64,000 bases of DNA, from contig JAIXSQ010000004.1 in the NCBI GenBank assembly GCA_027484575.1, positions 186,001 to 250,000 on the forward strand. Reading direction: 5' to 3'. Below, one piece after another: positions 18,718-26,492 of the stretch; positions within the stretch are counted from its first letter, which is position 1, and each line of letters opens with the position of its first letter. The position numbers were made by a program, and so were the translations under genes. A model generated the notes under the pieces. The model worked only from the letters and a program-made list of their open reading frames with translations, was not told the DNA's origin and searched no databases. This stretch comes from Comamonadaceae bacterium. Its GTDB lineage: Bacteria; Pseudomonadota; Gammaproteobacteria; Burkholderiales; Burkholderiaceae_C.

Positions 18718-20193
18718 TCAGGTGGCGGGAACGTCGAGCCCGGCCAGCAGCTGGTGGTAGAAGCGCACCAGCTCGGCCAGGTTGCGGATGGAGATGCGCT
18801 CGTTCGTGCCGTGCAGGCGCGGCAGGTCGGCCGGCGTGGCACGGATCGGCGAGAAGCGGTAGATGGCGTCGGCGATGGGAACGAAGTGCTGCGAATCGGA
18901 GCCGGCCACGTACAGGGCGGGCGCGACCACGGTGTCGGGAAACAGCGCGCGCAGCGTGCGCTCCAGGTGCCGGTACGAGGCCGCATCGGTGGGCGTGACC
19001 GGCGTGGGGTCGGTGCTGCCGCCGACGGCCTGCACCTCGACGTCGGGGCCCACGCGCGCACGCACGTGGCGCAGCACGTCCTCGCGGGTGTCGCCCGGCA
19101 GGATGCGGAAGTCCAGCACCGCCTGGGCCTGGCCGGGAATGACGTTGAACTTGTTGCCGGCGTTCACCATCGTCAGGGCCGTGGTGGTGCGCAGCATGGC
19201 GTTGGTGGAGGGCGCCTTGGCCAGCTGCGCCTCGACCAGCGGCCTGGTCAGCCACAGGTTGGACAGCACCACCCGCTGCAGCCCGCCCATCTCGGGCGCC
19301 AGCGTGTCGAACAGTTCGCGCGCCACGCCTTGCAGCGCGGGCTTGAACTGGTCCTGGTCCAGCCGCTGCAGCGCGGCCGACAGCTTGGCAATGGCGCTGG
19401 TGCCGGCCGGCGGCGGCATCGAGCCGTGGCCGGGCGCGGCCTTGGCCGTCAGCTGCACCGTGATGTAGCCCTTCTCGGCGACGCCCACCAGGGCGGCGGG
19501 GGCCTGCAGGCCCGGCACCACGCCCTCGGTGAGCACCAGGCCCTCGTCGATCACGAATTCGAAGCGCTGGCCACGCGCCTTCAGCAGCTTGACGATCTCG
19601 GCCGCGCCGCGCAGGCCGCCCAGCTCCTCGTCGGCGCCCGAGACCAGCACGATGGTGCGGCGGGGCTGGTGGCCCGCGGCCAGCAGCGTCTCGATCGCCT
19701 GCAGCTGCGCGACCAGGTTGCCCTTGTCGTCCCAGGTGCCGCGGCCCCAGACATGCCCGTCGGCGATGCGTCCCTCGAAGGCCGGCACGGTCCAAGCCGA
19801 CTCGGTGCCCGGTGCGACCGGCACCACGTCGTGGTGCGCCATGAGGGCCACGGGCCGGGCAGACGGATCGCTCCCCTTCCACGTGTACAGCAGGCTGAAG
19901 TCGCCCACCACCTCGCGCTGCAGCGACGCATGCACGCGCGGGAATCGTTTCTGCAGTTCGGCATGCAGCGCCCGGAATTGGTCGGCGTTGGCCTGCGGCT
20001 CGCCCACCACCGACACCGTGCGCAGCCGCACCAGGGCGGCCAGGGTGTCGGCCACGGCAGCCTCGTCCACCTGCACCACCGGTGCGGGCGGCACCTGCAG
20101 CTGGCGCGAGCCCTGGCGCAGCGTGTTGGCTGCCACGGCGGCGGCCAGCACGGCGAGCAGGGCCAGCAGGCCGAGGAGGAGGCGCTTGGACAT
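18718..20193 (-). CDS. M20 family metallopeptidase (carboxypeptidase S-like)
   Basis: A 491-residue zinc peptidase/amidohydrolase. An N-terminal hydrophobic segment (about 4-22) suggests a signal anchor or export. Metal-binding motifs are [18 protein letters not shown] and GADEELGG, with a late His in GSDSQHF. The family removes C-terminal residues or deacylates N-acyl amino acids. Its position between the FadJ-like and thiolase genes suggests release of a fatty acid or amino acid that feeds the pathway, but that is inference. Confidence 0.9.
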   Translation of the reverse strand: MSKRLLLGLLALLAVLAAAVAANTLRQGSRQLQVPPAPVVQVDEAAVADTLAALVRLRTVSVVGEPQANADQFRALHAELQKRFPRVHASLQREVVGDFSLLYTWKGSDPSARPVALMAHHDVVPVAPGTESAWTVPAFEGRIADGHVWGRGTWDDKGNLVAQLQAIETLLAAGHQPRRTIVLVSGADEELGGLRGAAEIVKLLKARGQRFEFVIDEGLVLTEGVVPGLQAPAALVGVAEKGYITVQLTAKAAPGHGSMPPPAGTSAIAKLSAALQRLDQDQFKPALQGVARELFDTLAPEMGGLQRVVLSNLWLTRPLVEAQLAKAPSTNAMLRTTTALTMVNAGNKFNVIPGQAQAVLDFRILPGDTREDVLRHVRARVGPDVEVQAVGGSTDPTPVTPTDAASYRHLERTLRALFPDTVVAPALYVAGSDSQHFVPIADAIYRFSPIRATPADLPRLHGTNERISIRNLAELVRFYHQLLAGLDVPAT

Positions 20194-20227
20194 CGGGGAT
20201 GCGTGGAGGCGGCGGAGGTGACTGTGG

Positions 20228-20247
20228 GTCCCCGCCTGAGCGGGGAC
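20228..20247. repeat. REP-like palindrome, copy 3
   Basis: GTCCCCGC-CTGA-GCGGGGAC in the 91 bp gap between the FadJ-like and M20 peptidase genes, inside a same-strand operon. Opposite orientation to copies 1 and 36331 by its loop and flank. Confidence 0.75.
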
Positions 20248-20284
20248 GACGAGGGCGGGCCCTTGCCCTGCCCCCGTGCGGCGA

Positions 20285-22390
20285 TCAGCCGCTGAACCCC
20301 TTGCCCTCGGCGACCAGCTTCTTGATCAGCGGCGCCGGTTCCCAGAACGCGGCGTCGTCGCGCGGGTTCTGCTGGAAGCGCTTCATGGCCTGCATCACGT
20401 TGAACAGGCCCACCTGGTCGGCGTACAGCATGGGGCCGCCGCGGTGGATCGGGAAGCCGTAGCCGGTCAGGTAGACCATGTCGATGTCGCTGGCGCGCGA
20501 GGCGATGCCCTCCTCGACGATGTGCGCGCCCTCGTTGACCAGCGCGAACACCAGGCGCTGCACGATCTCCTCGTCGGAGATCCTGCGCGGCTCGATGCCC
20601 AGCGACTTGCGGTGCTCGGCGATCATGTCCTCGACCAGCCTGGAGGGGATGGCGTCGCGCTTGCCGGCCTGGTAGTCGTACCAGCCCGCGCCGGTCTTCT
20701 GGCCGAAGCGGCCCAGCTCGCACAGCTTGTCGGCCGTCTTGCTGTACTTCATCTCGGCCCGCTCGGTGGCGCGGCGCTTGCGGATCGCCCAGCCGATGTC
20801 GTTGCCGGCCAGGTCGCCCATGCGGAACGGGCCCATGGCGAAGCCGAACTTCTCGATCGCGCGGTCGACCTGGGCGGGGGTGCAGCCCTCGTCCAGCAGG
20901 AAGCCGGCCTGGCGGCTGTACTGCTCGATCATGCGGTTGCCGATGAAGCCGTCGCACACGCCCGAGACGACGGCGGTCTTCTTGATCTTCTTGCCGATGT
21001 CCATGACGGTGGCCAGCACGTCCTTGGCCGTCTTGGCGCCGCGCACCACCTCCAGCAGCTTCATCACGTTGGCCGGGCTGAAGAAGTGCATGCCGACCAC
21101 GTCCTGGGGACGCTTGGTGAAGGCCGCGATCTTGTCGACGTCCAGCGTCGAGGTGTTGGACGCCAGGATGGCGCCGGGCTTGGCGACCGCGTCCAGCGTC
21201 TCGAACACCTTCTGCTTGACGCCCATCTCCTCGAACACCGCCTCGATGATCAGGTCGCAGTCCTTCAGGTCGTCGTAGCTCAGCGTGGTGGACAGCAGGG
21301 CCATCCGCTGCTCGTACTTGTCCTGCTTGAGCTTGCCCTTCTTGACCTGGGCCTCGTAGTTCTTGCGGATCGTGCCGATGCCGCGGTCCAGCGCCTCCTG
21401 CTTCATCTCCAGGATGGTCACCGGGATGCCGGCGTTCAGGAAGTTCATCGAGATGCCGCCGCCCATGGTGCCGGCGCCGATCACGCCCACCTTGGTGATG
21501 GTGCGCTTGGGGGTGTCGTCGGCCACGTCGGGGATCTTGGAGGCCGCGCGCTCGGCCATGAAGATGTGGCGCAGCGCCCGGCTCTCGGGCGTGAGCATCA
21601 GCGCCATGAAGATCTCGCGCTCGAAGACCATGCCGTCGTCGAACTTCTTCTTCGTCGCGGCCTCGACCGCATCGACGCACTTGCCGGGCGCGGGGAAGTT
21701 CTTGGCCATGCCCTTGACCATGTTGCGCGCGAACTGGAAGTACGCGTCGCCCATCGGGTGCTTGCACGGCAGGTCGCGCACGCGCGGCAGCGCGCCGCCC
21801 TTGGCGGCCACGTCGCGTGCGAACGCCAGAGCCTCGTCCATCAGCGACTCGCGCGAGGCGGCCAGCTTGTCGAACAGCTTCTGGCCGGGCAGCTGGGCCA
21901 GCATCTCGCTCTTGACCGGCTCACCCGAGACGATCATGTTCAGCGCGGTCTCCACGCCCAGCACGCGCGGCAGGCGCTGCGTGCCGCCGGCGCCGGGGAT
22001 CAGGCCCAGCTTGACCTCGGGCAGCGCCACGTTGGTGCCGGGTGCGGCCACGCGGTAGTGGCAGCCCAGGGCCAGCTCCAGGCCGCCGCCCATGCACACC
22101 GAGTGGATCGCGGCCACCACGGGCTTGGAGGTGTTCTCCAGCGCCAGGATCACCGACAGCAGGTTGGGTTCGGCGATCGCCTTGGGCGAGCCGAACTCCT
22201 TGATGTCCGCACCGCCCGAGAACGCCTTGCCGGCGCCCGTGACCACGATCGCCTTGACGGCCGGATCGGCCTGCGCCTGCTCCAGCCCGGCCGTGATGCC
22301 CTGCCGCGTGGCCAGGCCCAGGCCGTTGACCGGCGGGTTGTTCAACGTGATCACGGCGACATCGCCGTGGACCTGGTAGTCAGCCGACAT
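20285..22390 (-). CDS. Multifunctional enoyl-CoA hydratase / 3-hydroxyacyl-CoA dehydrogenase (FadJ/FadB-like)
   Basis: A 701-residue fusion enzyme. Residues 1-190 are crotonase-like with both hydratase glutamates (Glu105 in GGGLE, Glu125 in LPEVKLG). The NAD-binding motif GVIGAGTMGGG lies at about 302-312, followed by two HCDH C-terminal domains (CDGFIGNRM, GYGFPIHRGGP). It hydrates 2-enoyl-CoA and oxidises the 3-hydroxy product. ATG 22390 has a strong AGGAG ribosome site. It is the first gene of the 12-gene operon and lies behind a good promoter with an inverted-repeat operator candidate. Confidence 0.95.
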   Translation of the reverse strand: MSADYQVHGDVAVITLNNPPVNGLGLATRQGITAGLEQAQADPAVKAIVVTGAGKAFSGGADIKEFGSPKAIAEPNLLSVILALENTSKPVVAAIHSVCMGGGLELALGCHYRVAAPGTNVALPEVKLGLIPGAGGTQRLPRVLGVETALNMIVSGEPVKSEMLAQLPGQKLFDKLAASRESLMDEALAFARDVAAKGGALPRVRDLPCKHPMGDAYFQFARNMVKGMAKNFPAPGKCVDAVEAATKKKFDDGMVFEREIFMALMLTPESRALRHIFMAERAASKIPDVADDTPKRTITKVGVIGAGTMGGGISMNFLNAGIPVTILEMKQEALDRGIGTIRKNYEAQVKKGKLKQDKYEQRMALLSTTLSYDDLKDCDLIIEAVFEEMGVKQKVFETLDAVAKPGAILASNTSTLDVDKIAAFTKRPQDVVGMHFFSPANVMKLLEVVRGAKTAKDVLATVMDIGKKIKKTAVVSGVCDGFIGNRMIEQYSRQAGFLLDEGCTPAQVDRAIEKFGFAMGPFRMGDLAGNDIGWAIRKRRATERAEMKYSKTADKLCELGRFGQKTGAGWYDYQAGKRDAIPSRLVEDMIAEHRKSLGIEPRRISDEEIVQRLVFALVNEGAHIVEEGIASRASDIDMVYLTGYGFPIHRGGPMLYADQVGLFNVMQAMKRFQQNPRDDAAFWEPAPLIKKLVAEGKGFSG

Positions 22391-22429
22391 GGGGGTCTCC
22401 TGGGAGGATGCGGAAGGGGTGCGAAAAAA

Positions 22430-22441
22430 GAACGGTCGTTC
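22430..22441. promoter_or_regulatory. Inverted repeat GAACG-GT-CGTTC, candidate TetR-type operator
   Basis: A perfect inverted repeat with a 2 bp centre, 40 bp upstream of the FadJ-like ATG and just downstream of the predicted -10. Fatty-acid degradation genes in Betaproteobacteria are known to be controlled by TetR-family repressors such as FadP, which bind short palindromes; that this is such a site is inference. No regulator gene of this type lies in the window. Confidence 0.55.
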
Positions 22442-22452
22442 GCTCGGCGGCG

Positions 22453-22480
22453 ATTCTAGGAGCGGGATGCTGCGCCGCAA
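22453..22480 (-). promoter_or_regulatory. Sigma-70-like promoter of the acyl-CoA operon
   Basis: On the minus strand, TTGCGG (22480-22475) and TAGAAT (22458-22453) are separated by 16 bp. The start point would fall near 22446, next to the inverted repeat at 22430-22441, leaving a leader of about 55 bases. This is the best-formed promoter seen in the window. Confidence 0.6.
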
Positions 22481-22579
22481 TGATCGCTTGTCACGGGTGG
22501 GACTGGCCCCGAGAAAGCCCGAAGGACCGCAGCGAAAGCGGGCGTCCGCGCGGAATAGCATGCAGCGCGGACACCTCTT

Positions 22580-22611
22580 GAGGAAGGATCCGGCTTCGCC
22601 GGTCCTTCCTC
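22580..22611. terminator. Strong hairpin in the FadJ/LivF intergenic gap
   Basis: GAGGAAGGATCCGGC and GCCGGTCCTTCCTC pair around TTC with a single bulged T. No T-run follows on either strand. It lies upstream of the operon promoter and downstream of the liv terminator, so it may insulate the two units; it could equally be a dispersed repeat. Confidence 0.45.
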
Positions 22612-22621
22612 AACTGATCAG

Positions 22622-22657
22622 AAAAACCGCAGGGAAAACGCGCAGCGTTTTGCCTGC
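22622..22657 (-). terminator. Rho-independent terminator of the liv operon
   Basis: Read on the minus strand just after the livF stop: GCAGG-C-AAAACGC, loop TGC, GCGTTTT-C-CCTGC, then GGTTTTT. The stem has one C-C mismatch and the T-run spans 22626-22622. It ends the ABC importer transcript before the acyl-CoA operon. Confidence 0.8.
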
Positions 22658-22659
22658 GA

Positions 22660-23361
22660 CTACACCTCCAGCCACTCCTTGCGCGTGTACGCATCGGCCC
22701 GCAGCGACTCCGGCGTGCCCTGGAACACGATGCTGCCGTGGCCCATCACCAGCGCGCGGTCGGAGATGGCCATCGCGATGGTGAGCTTCTGCTCGATCAG
22801 CAGCACCGAGATGCCGCGCTCCTTGAGCTTCTTGAGGTACTCGCCCACGAGCTCGACGATCTTGGGCGCCAGGCCCTCGGTGGGCTCGTCGATGATGATC
22901 AGGTCGGGGTCGCCCATCAGCGTGCGGCACAGCGTGAGCATCTGCTGCTCGCCGCCGGACAGCACGCCCGCCTCGGTGTGCTGCCGCTCCTTCAGGCGCG
23001 GGAACATCGCGTACATGTCGTCGAAGCTCCAGCGGCCCTTCTGCCCCGCCTTCTTCTCGCCCAGCTGCAGGTTCTGGTGCACGGTGAGCTTGGGGAAGAT
23101 GTCGCGGTTTTCGGGCACGTAGCCGATGCCCAGGTGGGCGATCTCGTAGGGCTTGCGGCCCAGCACCTGCTGGTTCTTCCAGTGCACGTGGCCGGTGCAC
23201 TCGACCATGCCCATGATGGCCTTGGCCGTGGTGGAGCGGCCCGAGCCGTTGCGGCCCAGCAGGGCCACGATCTCCCCCGGATGCACCTCGAACTGCACGC
23301 CGTGCAGCACGTGGCTCTTGCCGTAGAAGGCGTGCAGGTTCTCGACTTTGAGCATGGTCAT
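22660..23361 (-). CDS. livF: Branched-chain-type ABC importer ATPase LivF, with Arg in Walker A
   Basis: A 233-residue ATP-binding subunit. The Walker A reads GRNGSGRSTT, with Arg in place of the invariant Lys; the bases clearly give CGC. The signature LSGGEQQM, Walker B LIIIDEPTEG and the LivF-type switch region LLIEQK are normal. Because ABC subunits pair head-to-tail, this weakens only the site formed by this Walker A and the LivG signature. The ATG overlaps the livG stop by one base (TGATG). Confidence 0.93.
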   Translation of the reverse strand: MTMLKVENLHAFYGKSHVLHGVQFEVHPGEIVALLGRNGSGRSTTAKAIMGMVECTGHVHWKNQQVLGRKPYEIAHLGIGYVPENRDIFPKLTVHQNLQLGEKKAGQKGRWSFDDMYAMFPRLKERQHTEAGVLSGGEQQMLTLCRTLMGDPDLIIIDEPTEGLAPKIVELVGEYLKKLKERGISVLLIEQKLTIAMAISDRALVMGHGSIVFQGTPESLRADAYTRKEWLEV

Positions 23362-24137
23362 CAGTGGCCCCCCGCCTGCGCGTCGGCGACATGCGAGCCC
23401 AGGTAGGCCTCCTGCACGCGCTGGTTGGCGCGCACGCGCTCGGGCGTGTCGAAGGCGATCACCTCGCCGTAGACCACCACCGCGATCTTGTCGGCCAAGC
23501 CGAACACCACGCCCATGTCGTGCTCGACGGTCAGCAGGGTCTTGCCCACGGTCACTTCCTTGATCAGCTCGATGAAGCGCCGGGTCTCGCTCTTGCTCAT
23601 GCCGGCCGTGGGTTCGTCCAGCAGGATCACGCCTGCGCCGCCGCCGATGGTGATGCCGATCTCCAGCGCGCGCTGCTCGGCATAGGTGAGGTTCATCGCC
23701 AGCACGTCGCGCTTCTTGTCCAGGCGGATCATGTGCAGCAGTTCCTCGGCCCGGTCGTTGGCGTCCTCGAGGTCGGCCAGGAACTTCAGGAAGGTGTAGC
23801 GGTAGCCCAGCGACCACAGCACGCTGCAGCGCAGGTTCTCGAACACCGACAGCTTGGGGAAGATGTTGGTGATCTGGAAGCTGCGCGACAGGCCCATGCG
23901 GTTGATCTCGTACGGCTTCTTGCCGTCGATGCGCCGGCCGCCCAGCAGCACCTCGCCGCTGGTGGGCGCGAAGCGGCCCGAGATCAGGTTGAACAGCGTG
24001 GACTTGCCCGCGCCGTTGGGGCCGATGACGGCCACCCGCTCGCCGGCGCGCACCTGCAGGTTGGCGCCGCGGATGATCTCGGTCTTGCCGAAGCTCTTGC
24101 GCAGGTCCTTGAGTTCGAGCGCGAATTCGGTGCTCAT
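23361..24137 (-). CDS. livG: Branched-chain-type ABC importer ATPase LivG, with degenerate signature
   Basis: A 258-residue ATP-binding subunit. Walker A is canonical (GPNGAGKSTL), Walker B is VILLDEPTAG and the H-loop is VEHDMGVVFG. The ABC signature is NLTYAEQRALEIG, lacking the LSGGQ glycines. Its signature would pair with the unusual LivF Walker A, giving one normal and one degenerate ATP site. It sits between livM (ATGA overlap) and livF (1-base overlap). Confidence 0.93.
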   Translation of the reverse strand: MSTEFALELKDLRKSFGKTEIIRGANLQVRAGERVAVIGPNGAGKSTLFNLISGRFAPTSGEVLLGGRRIDGKKPYEINRMGLSRSFQITNIFPKLSVFENLRCSVLWSLGYRYTFLKFLADLEDANDRAEELLHMIRLDKKRDVLAMNLTYAEQRALEIGITIGGGAGVILLDEPTAGMSKSETRRFIELIKEVTVGKTLLTVEHDMGVVFGLADKIAVVVYGEVIAFDTPERVRANQRVQEAYLGSHVADAQAGGH

Positions 24138-25429
24138 GCGAGGGCCTCCCGGCGCTTGATCTCTTTCTCGATGTCTTCCTGGATACGGCCCCACTGCGCC
24201 ACGAAGTGGCGGCGGGTCACCTCGAACAGGCCCAGGCCGGTCAGGAACACGAAGCCGCAGGCGAACCAGCTGTCCACCGCGTGGGCGTTCAGCGTCGCGC
24301 CCAGGAACGGCAGCTGCGGCCCCAGCGCAGGGTTGAGCTTGAGGTGGTAGACCATCTCGATCATCCCGGCCGCGCCCAGCAGGGCCACCAGGGCGGTGAT
24401 GCCCAGCGCCAGGTAGCTGACCCACAGCTCGCGCAGCCGCCCGAACGAGGCCACCCGCAGGTTCATCATGATCAGGCTGGCGATGCCGCCCGGCGCGTAC
24501 ATCACCATGAACAGGAACACCAGGCCCAGGTACAGCAGCCAGGCCTTGGTGAGCTCGGACAGCAGCACGAAGGCCAGCACCATCAGCACCGCGCCGATGA
24601 TCGGCCCGAAGAAGAAGGTGGCGCCGCCCAGGAAGGTGAACAGCAGGTAGGCGCCCGAGCGCGGTCCGCTGACCACCTCGGAGGTGACGATCTCGAAGTT
24701 CAGCGCCGCCAGGCCACCCGAGACGCCGGCGAAGAACGCCGCGATCACGAAGGCGATGTAGCGCACGACCTGGGTGTTGTAGCCCACGAACTCGACCCGC
24801 TCGGGGTTGTCGCGCACCGCATTGAGCATGCGGCCCAGCGGCGTGCGGGTGAAGGCGAACATCAGGGCCGTGCACACCAGGGTGTAGACCGCGATCAGGT
24901 AGTACAGCTGGATCTGCGGCCCGAAGGTGATGCCCAGCGGCTTGGCGCCGGTGACCCGGTTGCCCGAGATGCCGCCCTCGCCGCCGAAGAACTCGGGGAA
25001 CATCAGCGCCGAGGCCCACACCAGCTCGCCCACGCCCAGCGTGATCATCGCGAACGGCGTGGCCGCCTTCTTGGTCGTCACCCAGCCGAACAGCAGCGCG
25101 AACAGCACGCCGGCCAGGCCACCCACCACGGGGATCAGGCTCACCGGGATGGGCAGGCTGCCCTTGCTCACCAGGTTCAGCGTGTGGATGGCCAGGAACG
25201 AGCCCATGCCCGAATACACCGCGTGGCCGAAGGACAGCATGCCGCCCTGCCCCAGCAGCATGTTGTACGACAGGCAGACGATGATCGCGATGCCCATCTG
25301 GCTGAGCATCGTGTGCGACAGCGAGCTGGTGAACAGCATCGGCGCCACGGCCAGCAGCAGCGCGAACAGGGTCCAGATGATCCAGCGGCCGACGTTGTAC
25401 GGCCGGAATTGGTAATGCGTGTGTGCCAT
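24134..25429 (-). CDS. livM: Branched-chain-type ABC importer permease LivM
   Basis: A 431-residue inner-membrane permease, longer than the usual ~330-350 residues of LivM by a C-terminal segment with extra hydrophobic stretches (about 320-400). The conserved core CLSYNMLLGQGGMLSFGHAVYSGMG and the cytoplasmic loop TPLGRMLNAVRDNPERVEFVGYN that contacts the ATPases are present. About nine to eleven spans are visible by hydrophobicity. It follows livH by 4 bp. Confidence 0.92.
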   Translation of the reverse strand: MAHTHYQFRPYNVGRWIIWTLFALLLAVAPMLFTSSLSHTMLSQMGIAIIVCLSYNMLLGQGGMLSFGHAVYSGMGSFLAIHTLNLVSKGSLPIPVSLIPVVGGLAGVLFALLFGWVTTKKAATPFAMITLGVGELVWASALMFPEFFGGEGGISGNRVTGAKPLGITFGPQIQLYYLIAVYTLVCTALMFAFTRTPLGRMLNAVRDNPERVEFVGYNTQVVRYIAFVIAAFFAGVSGGLAALNFEIVTSEVVSGPRSGAYLLFTFLGGATFFFGPIIGAVLMVLAFVLLSELTKAWLLYLGLVFLFMVMYAPGGIASLIMMNLRVASFGRLRELWVSYLALGITALVALLGAAGMIEMVYHLKLNPALGPQLPFLGATLNAHAVDSWFACGFVFLTGLGLFEVTRRHFVAQWGRIQEDIEKEIKRREALA

Positions 25430-25433
25430 GGCC

Positions 25434-26381
25434 TCAACCCTCCCGCGTGCCGAGCAGGCCCTTGGGCCGGAAGATCAGGATCAGCACCAGGAACACGTAC
25501 GGCAGGATGGGCGCGATCTGGCTGATCTTGAGCTTCCACAGCGCCCAGCCGAAGGTCTCGGGCGTGATCGCCAGCCCCAGCTTGCCCAGCGCCCACACCA
25601 GCGAGGCGTCGATGCCCACCGCGAAGGTCTGCACGATGCCGATCAGCAGCGAGGCGACGAAGGCGCCGGACAGCGAGCCCATGCCGCCCACCACCACCAC
25701 CACGAAGATCACCGAACCCACGGTGGCGGCCATGCCCGGCTCGGTGACGAAGGCGTTGCCGCCGATCACCCCGGCCAGGCCCGCCAGCGCGGCGCCGCCG
25801 CCGAACACCAGCATGAACACCCGCGGCACGTTGTGGCCCAGGGCCTCGACCGTCTCGGGGTGCGTGAGCGCCGCCTGGATCACCAGCCCGATGCGGGTGC
25901 GGGTGAGCAGCAGCCAGATGGCGATCAGCATCAGCACCGCCACCAGCATCATGAAGCCGCGGTACAGCGGGAACTGCGTGCCGTACAGCGTGAAGAGCGG
26001 CCCCGACAGCAGGGCCGGCACGCGGTAGTCGACCGAGCTGGTGCCCCACACCAGCTGCACCATCTCCAGGATGATGAAGCTCAGGCCGAAGGTGATCAGC
26101 AGCTCTGGCACGTGGCCGAACTTGTGCACCCGGCGCAGGCAGTAGACCTCGAAGGCCGCGCCCAGCACGCCCACCAGCAGCGGCGCGACCACCAGCGCGG
26201 GCCAGTAGCCCACCAGCTGCGCCACGGTGAAGGCGAAGTAGGCGCCCAGCATGTAGAAGCTGGCGTGCGCGAAATTCAGCACGCCCATCATGCTGAAGAT
26301 CAGCGTGAGGCCGGAACTGAGCATGAACAGCAGCAGCCCGTAGCTGATGCCGTTCAGGAGCGAGACGGTGAAGAACTCCAT
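25434..26381 (-). CDS. livH: Branched-chain-type ABC importer permease LivH
   Basis: A 315-residue permease with about eight spans. The N-terminus (LLNGISYGLLLFMLSSGLTLIFSMM then GVLNFAHASFYMLGAY) and the coupling-loop region TRIGLVIQAALTHPETVEALGHN are characteristic. It is separated from the binding-protein gene by a rho-independent terminator, so its expression should be lower than that of the binding protein. Confidence 0.94.
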   Translation of the reverse strand: MEFFTVSLLNGISYGLLLFMLSSGLTLIFSMMGVLNFAHASFYMLGAYFAFTVAQLVGYWPALVVAPLLVGVLGAAFEVYCLRRVHKFGHVPELLITFGLSFIILEMVQLVWGTSSVDYRVPALLSGPLFTLYGTQFPLYRGFMMLVAVLMLIAIWLLLTRTRIGLVIQAALTHPETVEALGHNVPRVFMLVFGGGAALAGLAGVIGGNAFVTEPGMAATVGSVIFVVVVVGGMGSLSGAFVASLLIGIVQTFAVGIDASLVWALGKLGLAITPETFGWALWKLKISQIAPILPYVFLVLILIFRPKGLLGTREG

Positions 26382-26404
26382 GGAACCTCGACGGTGCCGG
26401 ACAA

Positions 26405-26440
26405 GAAAAAGCCGGGAACGCGGTCAGGCGCGCTCCCGGC
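26405..26440 (-). terminator. Internal terminator/attenuator between binding-protein and livH genes
   Basis: On the minus strand GCCGGGA and TCCCGGC form the stem ends (26440-26411), followed immediately by TTTTTC. It lies 24 bp before livH, in the middle of the operon, and would let only part of the transcripts proceed to the permease and ATPase genes. Confidence 0.78.
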
Positions 26441-26492
26441 TCGTGGCAGGTGGCCGCCCGCGCGGCACCACCTGCGCTTCCGGAGGCGGGTG

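Noticed and set aside
15606-18998. 1130-codon open frame on the plus strand
   Set aside because: Lies antisense to an acyl-CoA dehydrogenase and thiolase with complete active sites; composition is His/Gln/Arg-rich shadow.
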